Assembly (NCBI RefSeq): GCF_042658365.1
Contig: NZ_JBHSQC010000006.1
Source of the DNA: Carnobacterium_A antarcticum
Lineage (GTDB): Bacteria; Bacillota; Bacilli; Lactobacillales; Carnobacteriaceae
DNA length: 64,000 bases
Direction: 5' to 3' (one strand)
Shown here: piece by piece, positions 26,495 to 35,214 of the stretch
How positions within the stretch are numbered: the stretch's first letter is position 1
How the letters are laid out: every line of letters begins with the position of its first letter
The notes under the pieces: model-generated
The model's database searches: none
Told to the model about the DNA's origin: nothing
Seen by the model: the letters and a program-made list of their open reading frames with translations, nothing else
Translations under genes and position numbers: made by a program

Positions 26495-27319
26495 TTTATT
26501 GGTTGTTTTAAAAGCTTTATAAGCATCTATTAAAACCAGTTCAAGATTCACTGAACTAGCCATTGTCCCATGTTTTTTATCAGTCCATACAAAATGAGCT
26601 AAGAACTCAATATTGCCGTGTCCTCCAGTAATAGGAGAAAAATCCACTGCTTGAACATCGTATCCCAAATCAAGTGCAAATTGAACCATCTTTGTTAACA
26701 CTTGTCGATGGATTTCCGGATCACGCACAATCCCTTTTTCGCCTACATCTGTACGATTTGCTTCAAATTGAGGTTTGATCAAAGCTAAGACATCGCCTTT
26801 TAAAGCAATAATATCTTTTAATACCGGCAAAATAACACGCAAAGAAATAAACGAAACATCAATTGAAACTAAATTAGGTTGTCCATAAACAAAATCAGTC
26901 AACTTGCTGTTTCTAAAATTTGTTTGTTCCATTACAATAACGCGAGGATCTTGCCGTAATTTCCAAGACAATTGATTGGTTCCGACATCTAATGCATAAC
27001 TCAATTTTGCTCCATGTTGCAAAGCAGCATCCGTAAATCCTCCTGTAGAAGAACCGATATCCAACATAATTTTATCTTGGATTCTCACATTAAAAACTTC
27101 CATTGCCTTTTCTAGTTTAAAACCACCGCGACTAACGTAACGCAACTGTTCGCCTTTGCGCTTTAATTGTGTCGTAACCGGAATCTTCTCTCCAGCTGTA
27201 TCAATTCGTTCGTCTTTATCCGTTAAAATAATCCCTGCCATAATTGCTCGTTTGGCTTTTTCTACTGAATCAAATAACCCTTGCTCCACAAGAAGAACGT
27301 CTACTCGCTCTTTTTTCAT
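26492..27319 (-). CDS. tlyA: TlyA family rRNA 2'-O-methyltransferase
   Basis: A 275-residue RNA methyltransferase. An N-terminal S4 RNA-binding domain (KKERVDVLLVEQGLFDSVEKA onward, about residues 1-60, quoted only in part here) is followed by an FtsJ/RrmJ-like SAM-binding fold with LDIGSSTGGFTDAAL as motif I. The family 2'-O-methylates rRNA cytidines and sets capreomycin sensitivity in mycobacteria; in firmicutes (YqxC) the target is less certain. Start ATG 27319, with GGAGG 6 nt upstream; the TTG at 27331 overlaps that ribosome-binding site. 18 nt downstream of ispA. Confidence 0.92.
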   Translation of the reverse strand: MKKERVDVLLVEQGLFDSVEKAKRAIMAGIILTDKDERIDTAGEKIPVTTQLKRKGEQLRYVSRGGFKLEKAMEVFNVRIQDKIMLDIGSSTGGFTDAALQHGAKLSYALDVGTNQLSWKLRQDPRVIVMEQTNFRNSKLTDFVYGQPNLVSIDVSFISLRVILPVLKDIIALKGDVLALIKPQFEANRTDVGEKGIVRDPEIHRQVLTKMVQFALDLGYDVQAVDFSPITGGHGNIEFLAHFVWTDKKHGTMASSVNLELVLIDAYKAFKTTNK

Positions 27320-27337
27320 ATTATCCTCCAAATCTTT

Positions 27338-28249
27338 TTATCGAACGGCTAATAAATCAACCATATCCGATAACAATTGAGTATCAATCGATTTACCCTT
27401 TTTCAGGAAAACTGCTTCTATTTCAGCTAAGCTTTTCTTGGCTGCTTTGATTTCGTATTCAAGAGCTTCTTTTGCTCCTGCTAATGTTAATAAAGCTGGG
27501 TACGTACTTTTGTTTAACTGAGCATCCATTCCCGTGTTTTTGCCCAGTTCATCAACATTTCCGGTTACATCAAGAATATCATCAAGAATCTGAAAAGCTA
27601 AGCCGAAATGGGTGGAATACTGGAGGAGAAAAGACTCGATTTCAATAGGTGCGTTCGCTATCACGCTGCCCGCATAAACCGCAAACGTTAATAACTCGCC
27701 TGTTTTCTTTTCATGAACGGCTTTTAAAGCCGTTAAAGATAACGAAGATCCTTCACCCTCCATATCAGCTACTTGCCCAGCAACCATCCCATTTGGCCCA
27801 GCTGCTTTAGCTAACGCCAGCACTAATTCAATTTTCTTTTTATCCGAAACGGGACTTTCAGCAAGGAGCTCAAATGCTTGAGTCAATAACCCATCACCTG
27901 CTAAGATAGCCAGATCTTCTCCGTAGACCACATGATTGGTTGGTTTTCCGCGGCGCAAATCGTCATTATCCATCGCAGGCAAATCGTCATGAATCAAAGA
28001 ATAAGTATGGATAAATTCTAACGCTACAGCTGCTTCGTACCCTTGCTCAAGCTCACCTCCCAGCGTTTGGATCGTCGCTAACAACAATAAGGGCCGTATT
28101 CTTTTACCGCCAGCTGTTAAAGAGTAGTGCATCGCTTGATAAAGGGTTCCTTCAAACTCTTTTTCCTTGCTTAAATGTCTCACTAAAGCCGCTTCTATTT
28201 GAGGTTTTTCCTTTTGTTGAAAAAGACTAAATTCCATTTGCTCTGTCAC
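27338..28249 (-). CDS. ispA: Farnesyl diphosphate synthase / polyprenyl synthetase
   Basis: A roughly 300-residue all-helical enzyme that condenses isopentenyl diphosphate with allylic diphosphates to give farnesyl (or geranyl) diphosphate for undecaprenyl and quinone chains. The first aspartate-rich motif is DDLPAMDND (starting D88), the second DDILD (about 225). GGKRIRP near residue 47 binds isopentenyl diphosphate. The start is unsure: GTG 28249 is very close to its AAGGGA site, ATG 28237 somewhat far. It follows xseB by 5 nt in the usual xseA-xseB-ispA order. Confidence 0.93.
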   Translation of the reverse strand: MTEQMEFSLFQQKEKPQIEAALVRHLSKEKEFEGTLYQAMHYSLTAGGKRIRPLLLLATIQTLGGELEQGYEAAVALEFIHTYSLIHDDLPAMDNDDLRRGKPTNHVVYGEDLAILAGDGLLTQAFELLAESPVSDKKKIELVLALAKAAGPNGMVAGQVADMEGEGSSLSLTALKAVHEKKTGELLTFAVYAGSVIANAPIEIESFLLQYSTHFGLAFQILDDILDVTGNVDELGKNTGMDAQLNKSTYPALLTLAGAKEALEYEIKAAKKSLAEIEAVFLKKGKSIDTQLLSDMVDLLAVR

Positions 28250-28254
28250 TTCCC

Positions 28255-28491
28255 TTAGTTTTCTTCGTTTTCATTCTCGAAAATGGTTTCTTCCCCATTT
28301 TCATCTACAATCTTAGTAAGGGTCTTTTCAGCGTTTTGCAACGTTTCTTTGCAAATTTTGCTTAAGCCTACACCTTTTTGAAATTGCTCTAAAGCCTCTT
28401 CTAAAGGTACATCTCCACGTTCAAGATTGGTAACGATCTCTTCTAATTGCTGCATTGCTTCTTCGAACTTCAATTTTTCTTTTGCGCTCAT
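28255..28491 (-). CDS. xseB: Exodeoxyribonuclease VII small subunit
   Basis: A 78-residue helical subunit of exonuclease VII. It shows the family pattern KFEEAMQQLEEIVTNLERGD then PLEEALEQFQKGVGL; four or more copies bind each large subunit. The ATG (28491) overlaps the stop of xseA by 4 nt. The C-terminus is very acidic (NENEEN). Confidence 0.95.
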   Translation of the reverse strand: MSAKEKLKFEEAMQQLEEIVTNLERGDVPLEEALEQFQKGVGLSKICKETLQNAEKTLTKIVDENGEETIFENENEEN

Positions 28492-29828
28492 GTTTGTTCC
28501 TCCATTTTTTTCAGTACTTTAGCTTCAAAACTACCTTCATGCAAGTGAACGCGGATTAAATCATCTGGTTCAACTTGTTTTGCTTCTTTAAGGACTTTAT
28601 CGTCTTTCGTCACATAACTATAGCCTCGGTTCATAATTTTTAACGGGCTTAAGTAGTCAAGTGATTGCATTCTATGCTCCAAACGTTTAGCTTGATCATT
28701 CATAAAGCGATCCATTTCTAATTGCAGTTGTTGAGTAATTTGCTGTAAGTCTACCTGCTTTTGCTTCACAACTTGTTGAGGATTGCTGGACAGCAACTTG
28801 TAATGCAGCAATCGGAAATCTTGTTTTTCACTAGTCAATTTTTCTTCTAGTGAACGGATCAATCGTTCTGAAATAAGATCTAGGTTTTGAGCATAGCCTT
28901 CATAAAGCCGCTGAGGTTGTTTAAAAATATAAGATTCCAGACTACGGTTTAAGCGTTGGCTCAAAACTTCAATTTTTCGCATGTAACTTTGAATCAACCG
29001 CAGCCGCATTTGTTCGATCTTTAAAATTTCATCTGACAGCAATGGAACGGATAATTCAGCCGCTGCAGTGGGCGTTGCTGCTCGTACATCGGCAACTAAA
29101 TCAGCAATCGTTGTATCTGTCTCATGGCCAACAGATGAAATGACGGGAGTTTTAGCTTCGAAAATAGCCCTTGCTACTTTTTCTTCATTAAATGGCCATA
29201 GATCTTCAATGGAACCACCGCCTCGTGCAACGATCATTGTATCAAAATCGCCTTTGTCTTCTACCATTTTAATGCTTTTAACAATGTCATCAGCAGCTTT
29301 GTTGCCTTGAACAAGCGTTGGAAACACAACTAATTGAACGATTGGATACCGTCTTTTGATGGTCGTCATAATATCGCGTATCACTGCACCGGTTGGGCTC
29401 GTTACGATTGCAATTTTTTTGGGGAAAGTAGAAAGCAATTGCTTCGGCGCTTCGAACAGCCCTTCTTTTTTCAACTTTTGTTTCATCTCTTCCAGCGCTT
29501 GGTACAACGCTCCCACACCATCAGGTTCCATATGTTCAATATAAATCTGATAATTTCCACTTGCTTCATATAAAGAAATACGACCAATCACCAGTACCTT
29601 CATGCCTTCTTCTGGTGTGAATTTTAATTTTTGATAGGCTCCCTTAAACATGATAGCGGCGATTTTCGCCCGATCATCTTTTAAACTAAAGTATTGGTGC
29701 GCATTCGGTCGGTTTCTAAAGTTTGAAATTTCTCCCGTTAGATAGATTCTTCCTAAATAAGGATCTTGTTCAAATTTTCGTTTAATGTATCTCGTCAAAT
29801 CTGTGACGGTTAAGTATTGTTCTGACAA
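28488..29828 (-). CDS. xseA: Exodeoxyribonuclease VII large subunit
   Basis: A 446-residue nuclease subunit that degrades single-stranded DNA from both ends. The N-terminal OB-fold (VTDLTRYIKRKFEQD, GEISNF) is followed by the catalytic domain with IVTSPTGAVIRDI, DTMIVARGGGSIEDLWPFN and SSVGHETDTTIADLVAD, the residues expected at the active site, then a long coiled coil. Start TTG 29828, with AGGAGGG 7 nt upstream. Coupled to xseB. Confidence 0.95.
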   Translation of the reverse strand: MSEQYLTVTDLTRYIKRKFEQDPYLGRIYLTGEISNFRNRPNAHQYFSLKDDRAKIAAIMFKGAYQKLKFTPEEGMKVLVIGRISLYEASGNYQIYIEHMEPDGVGALYQALEEMKQKLKKEGLFEAPKQLLSTFPKKIAIVTSPTGAVIRDIMTTIKRRYPIVQLVVFPTLVQGNKAADDIVKSIKMVEDKGDFDTMIVARGGGSIEDLWPFNEEKVARAIFEAKTPVISSVGHETDTTIADLVADVRAATPTAAAELSVPLLSDEILKIEQMRLRLIQSYMRKIEVLSQRLNRSLESYIFKQPQRLYEGYAQNLDLISERLIRSLEEKLTSEKQDFRLLHYKLLSSNPQQVVKQKQVDLQQITQQLQLEMDRFMNDQAKRLEHRMQSLDYLSPLKIMNRGYSYVTKDDKVLKEAKQVEPDDLIRVHLHEGSFEAKVLKKMEEQT

Positions 29829-29855
29829 AAAAACCCTCCTGACTTTTACGTCACT

Positions 29856-30701
29856 TTAAATTCTTTTGGCGCTTTCGATCGTTTGGTACATTAACATCGT
29901 AATGGTCATAGGGCCAACACCGCCAGGTACTGGAGTTAAATAGCCGGCTACTTTAGCCACTTCATCTGCTTTAATGTCTCCGATCAATTTACCATCTGCG
30001 TCCCGGTTCATTCCTACATCGATCACCACTGCTCCTGGTTTGATAAATTCTTTCGTAACAAAATTGCCCCGCCCAATAGCAACAACTAAAATATCTGCTG
30101 TTCGGGCTACTTCGGCCAAATTTTGTGTTTTTGAATGAGCCATCGTTACTGTAGCATCATTCATCAGCAATAATTGCGCCATTGGTTTTCCTACAATAGT
30201 GCTACGACCGATAACAACAGCAGTTTTTCCTGCTATTTCAATTTGATGACGTTTCAATAATTTCATAATGCCATAAGGAGTACAAGCAATTTTATCTGGT
30301 TTCCCTATCAGTAATTTCCCCATATTAAGCGGATGAAAACCATCCACATCCTTTTTCGAATCCACAGCATTTACTACTTTTTCTGCGTTGATTTGTTTTG
30401 GCAACGGCAACTGAACTAAGATACCGTGGAAGTCTGCATCCCGGTTAAATCGATCAATTTCGTTTAACAACTCTTCTTCTGTAATAGTATTTGGGTAACG
30501 CTTGACCAGTGAATGGACCCCTAATTTTTCTGCTCGTTTGGCTTTATTGCGGACATAAGTTTGACTCGCTTGATCTTCGCCAACCAATAAAACAACTAAA
30601 CCAGGTGTTATCCCTTTGGTTTTTAAGTTATTCACCATTTCCAACATTTCACTGTTCATTTCCTCTGCTAATGCTTTGCCGCTCATCATGATTGCACTCA
30701 T
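29856..30701 (-). CDS. folD: Bifunctional methylenetetrahydrofolate dehydrogenase/cyclohydrolase
   Basis: A 281-residue enzyme interconverting 5,10-methylene- and 10-formyl-tetrahydrofolate with NADP. Motifs are GEDQASQTYVRNKAKRAEKLG (shown only in part of its length), the catalytic Lys within YVRNK, the PLPKQI substrate loop, and the nucleotide-binding VIGRSTIVGKPMAQLL. It ends TPVPGGVGPMTITML, a family signature. Start chosen at ATG 30701, which has AAGGATGGG upstream and gives the usual length; extensions to 30752 add nothing conserved. Confidence 0.95.
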   Translation of the reverse strand: MSAIMMSGKALAEEMNSEMLEMVNNLKTKGITPGLVVLLVGEDQASQTYVRNKAKRAEKLGVHSLVKRYPNTITEEELLNEIDRFNRDADFHGILVQLPLPKQINAEKVVNAVDSKKDVDGFHPLNMGKLLIGKPDKIACTPYGIMKLLKRHQIEIAGKTAVVIGRSTIVGKPMAQLLLMNDATVTMAHSKTQNLAEVARTADILVVAIGRGNFVTKEFIKPGAVVIDVGMNRDADGKLIGDIKADEVAKVAGYLTPVPGGVGPMTITMLMYQTIESAKRI

Positions 30702-30824
30702 CGAAAATCCCATCCTTTTTTCGTTCGTTTGTATCAGATACATTGATTGCACCTTCTTATTCTACCATATCAATCGCTAAAAAAAGAAACGAATGCAGTC
30801 TCGCTTTACACCATTTTAAAGAAA

Positions 30825-30856
30825 AAGAAAAAGAGGCTTACTCAGCCTCTTTTTCC
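30825..30856 (-). terminator. Terminator overlapping the end of nusB
   Basis: The stem AAAAAGAGGCT/AGCCTCTTTTT encloses the nusB stop codon in its loop, so the last codons of nusB form the ascending arm. A T-rich tail follows on the minus strand. Confidence 0.8.
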
Positions 30857-31281
30857 TCTAGATCGTTGACAATGTTCGCTAAAACACCGTTCACGAATTT
30901 TCTCGACTTTTCATCACTATACAGTTTTGTAATTTCGAGTGCTTCGTTCAAAGCAACTTTTGCCGGTACATCTGATACATAAAGCATTTCAAAAATAGCA
31001 ATTCGCATAATCACTAAATCTGTTTTTGCAAGACGTTTCATAGACCAATTTTCAAGATGCAGTTGGATTTTTTCATCTATAGCTGTTTGATGTTCGTTGA
31101 CACCTGTTACCAGCAATTCTAAATATTTCGGTACAGATACAACTTCTACTTCATCTGCTAAATCTTCTCCGCTGGTCAAAGCTTGTTGCATCGCTTCTTC
31201 CGTGGATAAATCTTTATTAGCCGATAGTTGAAAAAGAGATTGTAAGGCTTTCTCTCTAATTTCACGTCTGGTTAAACTCAC
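30838..31281 (-). CDS. nusB: Transcription antitermination factor NusB
   Basis: A 147-residue helical protein that, with NusE (S10), binds boxA RNA and supports rRNA antitermination. It shows SLTRREIREKALQSLFQL at the N-terminus and VALNEALEITKLYSDEKS then KFVNGVLANI at the C-terminus, as in other NusB proteins. Start GTG 31281, overlapping the asp23 stop by 4 nt. Its 3' end is built into a terminator. Confidence 0.95.
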   Translation of the reverse strand: MSLTRREIREKALQSLFQLSANKDLSTEEAMQQALTSGEDLADEVEVVSVPKYLELLVTGVNEHQTAIDEKIQLHLENWSMKRLAKTDLVIMRIAIFEMLYVSDVPAKVALNEALEITKLYSDEKSRKFVNGVLANIVNDLEEKEAE

Positions 31282-31706
31282 TCTTCTTCACCGTCTTCAT
31301 CATCGTCAAGATTGAACAAATCTTGCAGTTCAGTTTTTTCTGGTACGATTCCTACTACATGAACATTAACTTCTTTTAATTCAATGTCTGTCATATGCAC
31401 TAGTTGTTCTCGAACTTTTTCTTGTAGTTCCAAGGCTACTTTGGGAACTGAAACCCCATAATCTAAGTAGCAATAAATATCAACTTTTAATCCTTCATCA
31501 TCAGCTGTTAAATGAACTCCTTTTTTATGATCCACGCGACCGAATAGCTCAGAAACGCCCGATCCCAGCTTACCTTGCATCGCATAAACTCCAGCTACCT
31601 TGCTTGCTGCAATTCCTGAAATGACTTCAATGACTTCTGGCGCTACTTCAATTTCGCCAAGAGTTTTTTTGGTCTCATTTACTGCAAAATTTGATTCTTC
31701 AGCCAT
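31278..31706 (-). CDS. Asp23/Gls24 family envelope stress response protein (YqhY-like)
   Basis: A 142-residue alkaline-shock-type protein. The Asp23 core runs from EIEVAPEVIEVISGIAASKV to about residue 115, and the tail is strongly acidic (LDDDEDGEEE). Its position between efp and nusB is that of Bacillus YqhY, which has been linked to acetyl-CoA carboxylase control; that role is not shown here. The ATG (31706) is 48 nt after efp. Confidence 0.9.
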   Translation of the reverse strand: MAEESNFAVNETKKTLGEIEVAPEVIEVISGIAASKVAGVYAMQGKLGSGVSELFGRVDHKKGVHLTADDEGLKVDIYCYLDYGVSVPKVALELQEKVREQLVHMTDIELKEVNVHVVGIVPEKTELQDLFNLDDDEDGEEE

Positions 31707-31753
31707 AAGGCAGACCTCCTATAGTCAACTATTTTTTGTTTCTATTTCATGTG

Positions 31754-32311
31754 TTAAGCGCGTGAAACGTATGAACCATCTTGGGTATTTACCACCAATA
31801 CATCATCTACGTTTACAAAGAACGGCACATTGATATTCGTTCCTGTTTCCAGCTTAGCCGTTTTAGTACCGCCTGAAGAAGTATCTCCACGAATTCCCGG
31901 TTCAGTTTCTGCAACTCTTAATTGAACGGTATTCGGCAGTTCGACTCCTAAAACTTCTGCATCAAACATCATAATGTGAACTTCCATATTTTCTTTCAAA
32001 TACTTCAATTCATCTTTAATAGATTCTTCCGGCAATTCAAGTTGCTCATAATTCTCAGAATCCATAAACACATATGAACCACTATTTTCATATAAGTATT
32101 GCATCTTGCGGTTGTCAATTTGAGCTTTTCCTACTTTTTCACCTGCACGGAATGTTTTTTCTTGAACCGCACCGTTACGTAGGTTTTTTAATTTAGAGCG
32201 GACAAAAGCTGCACCTTTACCTGGTTTCACATGTTGGAAATCAATTACACGCCAAATTCCACCATCAAACTCTATTGTTAAACCTGTTTTAAAATCATTT
32301 ACCGAGATCAT
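31754..32311 (-). CDS. efp: Translation elongation factor P
   Basis: A 185-residue factor that relieves ribosomes stalled on polyproline. Three beta-barrel domains are expected; the modified loop is HVKPGKGAAF with K32 at the tip, flanked by two prolines/glycines as in the Bacillus type (Lys carrying a 5-aminopentanol group). The C-terminus ends VNTQDGSYVSRA, close to the family's GEYxxR. Start ATG 32311, with GGGAGGA upstream. It lies 89 nt after the peptidase gene, the usual pepP-efp pairing. Confidence 0.97.
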   Translation of the reverse strand: MISVNDFKTGLTIEFDGGIWRVIDFQHVKPGKGAAFVRSKLKNLRNGAVQEKTFRAGEKVGKAQIDNRKMQYLYENSGSYVFMDSENYEQLELPEESIKDELKYLKENMEVHIMMFDAEVLGVELPNTVQLRVAETEPGIRGDTSSGGTKTAKLETGTNINVPFFVNVDDVLVVNTQDGSYVSRA

Positions 32312-32400
32312 TTAATTTCCTCCCAAAGTCGTTCCTATTTTCTGTCTTAGTGTATCATTTTTTTGATCAACTACCTAATAAATCATAGCTCTTTTTGCAT

Positions 32401-33462
32401 CTAAAGAATGATTAACTCTTTTGGCGAATGAACGATAACGTCATTACCAAAATCAGTGATTACTAGATCATCTTCAATTCTGACTCCGCCGATTCCAGGC
32501 AAGTAAATTCCTGGTTCATTTGTGATCACGTTCCCAGCTACAAAAGGTTTATCCGCTAGTTTTGAAACGTTCGGTCCTTCATGGATTTCTAGTCCTATGC
32601 CATGCCCAGTTGAATGGCCAAATGCTTCTCCATAACCGTAGCTTGCGATATGATCGCGAGCGACAGCATCTAATTCGATTCCAGTCATTCCTGGTTTAGC
32701 TGCATCAATAACTTTTAATTGAGCTTCAAGCGTGATATTGTAGATTTCTTTTAATTTTTCAGCCGGTTCGCCAACTGAAAATGTCCGTGTCATATCTGAA
32801 ACATATCCTTCATAATAACAACCAAAATCAATCGTCACGAAATCCCCAGTTTCAATCAACTTCTGGCTAGCTACACCATGTGGCATAGCAGATCGAATGC
32901 CGCTTGCTACAATAGTATCAAAAGAAACTCCCGTTGCTCCTAATCCACGCATGTGGAAATCCAACAAATTAGCTACTTCAATTTCAGACATGCCTGGTTT
33001 GATTTCGCCTAAAATATATTGGAACGCTGCATCAGAAATCGAACAAGCTTTTTTGATTGTTTCTATTTCTGATGCATCTTTTACTTCACGCAACTCTTCT
33101 ATCAATTTCGAAACAGGAATCAATTCACTTGAAATAATTTGTTCCAATACTTCAAAGGTACTGAAAGTAACATAATCTTGTTCAAAACCAAGTGCTTCAA
33201 TTTTATCTGCTTCTACCAATCGAGCAACCTCATCGTATATCGGGCCACTGTTTTGAACGATTTCAAAACCAATTGCTTGGCTAGCAGCTTGTTCAACATA
33301 TCGAAAATCTGTTATGAAATAAGCTTTATTCAGTGTAATGACACTTAACCCTGTTGTTCCAGTAAAGTTTGATACATAGCGTAAATTATAAGGGCTGGTT
33401 ACCAGCAACGCATCCAATCCTCGTTGTTTCATGCCTTCACGTACCTTATTCAATCGAGTCAT
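32401..33462 (-). CDS. pepP: M24 family Xaa-Pro peptidase (YqhT/PepP-like)
   Basis: A 353-residue pita-bread metallopeptidase. Two metal ions are held by the Asp of VTIDFGCYYEGYVSDMTRTF (both Asp residues), the His of GHSTGHGIGLEIHEGP, and Glu residues in TNEPGIYLPG and VRIEDD. The N-terminal creatinase-like domain is present. It cleaves peptides with proline in second place; aminopeptidase P and prolidase cannot be told apart by eye, but the link with efp favours the YqhT group. A second, different M24 enzyme (pepQ) lies at 56911. Confidence 0.92.
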   Translation of the reverse strand: MTRLNKVREGMKQRGLDALLVTSPYNLRYVSNFTGTTGLSVITLNKAYFITDFRYVEQAASQAIGFEIVQNSGPIYDEVARLVEADKIEALGFEQDYVTFSTFEVLEQIISSELIPVSKLIEELREVKDASEIETIKKACSISDAAFQYILGEIKPGMSEIEVANLLDFHMRGLGATGVSFDTIVASGIRSAMPHGVASQKLIETGDFVTIDFGCYYEGYVSDMTRTFSVGEPAEKLKEIYNITLEAQLKVIDAAKPGMTGIELDAVARDHIASYGYGEAFGHSTGHGIGLEIHEGPNVSKLADKPFVAGNVITNEPGIYLPGIGGVRIEDDLVITDFGNDVIVHSPKELIIL

Positions 33463-33552
33463 TTATCATCACTCCTCATCTATTAGATCAATGTTGCAGC
33501 TAGTTTGCTAATAAGCGCTGAACACAATTCAATTTATTATACCAAATTAAAG

Positions 33553-33602
33553 GCCAAAAGGAAATAACCCTTGGCTTTTAACAAGGGTTATTTCCTTTTT
33601 AT
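33553..33602 (-). terminator. Terminator at the end of the comG operon
   Basis: An 18-bp stem, AAAAGGAAATAACCCTTG/CAAGGGTTATTTCCTTTT, lies about 65 nt after comGG, with T runs on both sides. Confidence 0.88.
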
Positions 33603-33665
33603 TAAGATTCCAGTTCCGTCTCTACAAAAAAGTTTCTGTTCAAGATTCATTAAGAGACAGAGGGT

Positions 33666-33998
33666 CTAATCAGGATAATCTACTATAATACTAATTTGTT
33701 TTAAAAATGCCTTATTAGAGATTCCAGTAAATTGATACGTTTTCGTTGCTGTTTTTTGTACTCGAACAGTACCAGCAGCATACGTTAAAAACAGTTCCTG
33801 AATATCTGGTGTACTCTTCAGTTGATATTGCAGCTCTGCTTTTGACAATTCAATCATGCTTTGAACAATATAATAATCTTCAGTAGCTTTTAATTGCTGC
33901 ATCTGGCGTTTATAAATTTGTGTCGTTCCCATTGAGACTGCTGATAGCAAGAAAACAAAAACGATCACCGAAGGCAAGATTGCTCCTTTTTGATTCAT
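33666..33998 (-). CDS. comGG: Competence pseudopilin ComGG-like
   Basis: A 110-residue last product of the comG operon. It has a prepilin-type N-terminus MNQKG^AILPS with a hydrophobic helix after the cleavage site. Position 5 of the mature protein is Ser, not Glu; loss of Glu5 is normal for ComGG/GspK-like tip pseudopilins. The rest is poorly conserved, so the identity rests on place and N-terminus. The ATG (33998) overlaps comGF by 4 nt. Confidence 0.75.
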   Translation of the reverse strand: MNQKGAILPSVIVFVFLLSAVSMGTTQIYKRQMQQLKATEDYYIVQSMIELSKAELQYQLKSTPDIQELFLTYAAGTVRVQKTATKTYQFTGISNKAFLKQISIIVDYPD

Positions 33999-34504
33999 TT
34001 ATCTGCCCCCTCGTTCAATTGTGACAAATTTACTTGTGCACTGTAGTTTTCATTATTTGTAAACGTAACCCGCAAGATCAAAAAAGTATCCTTTTTAGAA
34101 AAAGTTAGTTTGCTCACTTTCATCATTAACGGTTGATAGCCTCCAGAATCAGTTGTTTTAATAAAAACAGTTTTATTAGCATCTCTTTGATAGATATGAA
34201 CGCGTTGCGTTTTTCCAGCAGCATCTTGTTCTTCAAATCTAACTTTGCTGGTCGATACATCTTTAAGCACCAGCCCTTTTATTTCATAGTTAAATTGATT
34301 TAAAAACAAATGCCATTCTAATTGTCGATCTTGAAACGTTTGATTGCGGATTGCACGAAATTGATTCACCGAAAAACCAATCAAAGAAACGCATGTTAAT
34401 AGAACAAGGAGAGCAATCACTGTTTCTAACAATGTAAAACCTTTTGCATCAAGGTTCTGGGACTTTTGACGAGAGGATTTCAATAACCAACTGTTGATCT
34501 CCAT
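33995..34504 (-). CDS. comGF: Competence pseudopilin ComGF-like
   Basis: About 169 residues with a class III signal peptide DAKG^FTLLETVIALLV, preserving Glu5, and a beta-rich C-terminal part typical of ComGF. The start is uncertain: ATG 34504 is used here, an ATG at 34540 and a TTG at 34480 are alternatives, and none has a strong ribosome-binding site. It overlaps comGE by about 55 nt, so coupled translation is likely. Confidence 0.8.
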   Translation of the reverse strand: MEINSWLLKSSRQKSQNLDAKGFTLLETVIALLVLLTCVSLIGFSVNQFRAIRNQTFQDRQLEWHLFLNQFNYEIKGLVLKDVSTSKVRFEEQDAAGKTQRVHIYQRDANKTVFIKTTDSGGYQPLMMKVSKLTFSKKDTFLILRVTFTNNENYSAQVNLSQLNEGADK

Positions 34505-34799
34505 CATTGATTTGAATGCCTTTTTTGTGTTCCTTTTCAATTGAATGAATCTGATAGGTCACTCCCCCTGTTTGCCAAGAGTCATCCACTGATTGGCCGA
34601 GTGAGATTTTTTGCGATTGCTCATAACAGATACGAGCTCTGTCTACCGCTTTCTTCTCTTCTTTAACCGTTAACAACAGTCCAGCGACCAATGGTAGATA
34701 CAGACTGATACAAACAGTTAAGATAAAAAACGACAGTAAGCTTTCCAATAACAGATACCCTTTTTGATTAAGTTTTTTAATTCCAATGATAGCGCCCAC
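34449..34799 (-). CDS. comGE: Competence pseudopilin ComGE-like
   Basis: A 116-residue minor pseudopilin. The prepilin cleavage site is NQKG^YLLLE (G14, Glu at mature position 5) and a hydrophobic helix SLLSFFILTVCISLYLPLV follows in part. The start ATG 34799 overlaps the end of comGD by 23 nt. Identity comes from operon position and N-terminus. Confidence 0.8.
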   Translation of the reverse strand: MGAIIGIKKLNQKGYLLLESLLSFFILTVCISLYLPLVAGLLLTVKEEKKAVDRARICYEQSQKISLGQSVDDSWQTGGVTYQIHSIEKEHKKGIQINDGDQQLVIEILSSKVPEP

Positions 34800-35214
34800 T
34801 TCCTAACTGAAAAACTAATGAATGCCTTACGCCATCGATATCAAAATATAATGTAGAAAAGCTTTGTAAATTGCCGCTTCCGCCATTAAAAACGTACCGC
34901 TTACTCGTAGGCGTTGTGATGGTTTCAGGCAAAATCAATTGATGAGTCAAATAATGGTTCTCTTCTGTTAGTATGTTGAAAGAGATTTTGCCTGTGCTTG
35001 CTGAAATATCCATCATTGTCCAATTTCCAGATAAAACAGCGTAATTCTGAGTAGCTGTCAAGCTGCTTTGCAACTCCTCAATAAACAATTGCGTCTCTAC
35101 ATCTTTAATGATCGTTTTAGAAAAAACCGTTGGTATCATCAGCAAACTAACCGTTAATAGTAAAACCAGCAAGCTTTCGAAAAGCAGCATTCCTTTATCG
35201 TTTAGTTTCTTCAT
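34777..35214 (-). CDS. comGD: Competence pseudopilin ComGD
   Basis: A 145-residue minor pseudopilin with MKKLNDKG^MLLFESLLVLL (cleavage after G8, Glu at mature position 5). The C-terminal half has the beta-strand pattern of ComGD (SKRYVFNGGSGN). ATG 35214 overlaps the comGC stop by 4 nt. Confidence 0.85.
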   Translation of the reverse strand: MKKLNDKGMLLFESLLVLLLTVSLLMIPTVFSKTIIKDVETQLFIEELQSSLTATQNYAVLSGNWTMMDISASTGKISFNILTEENHYLTHQLILPETITTPTSKRYVFNGGSGNLQSFSTLYFDIDGVRHSLVFQLGSGRYHWN

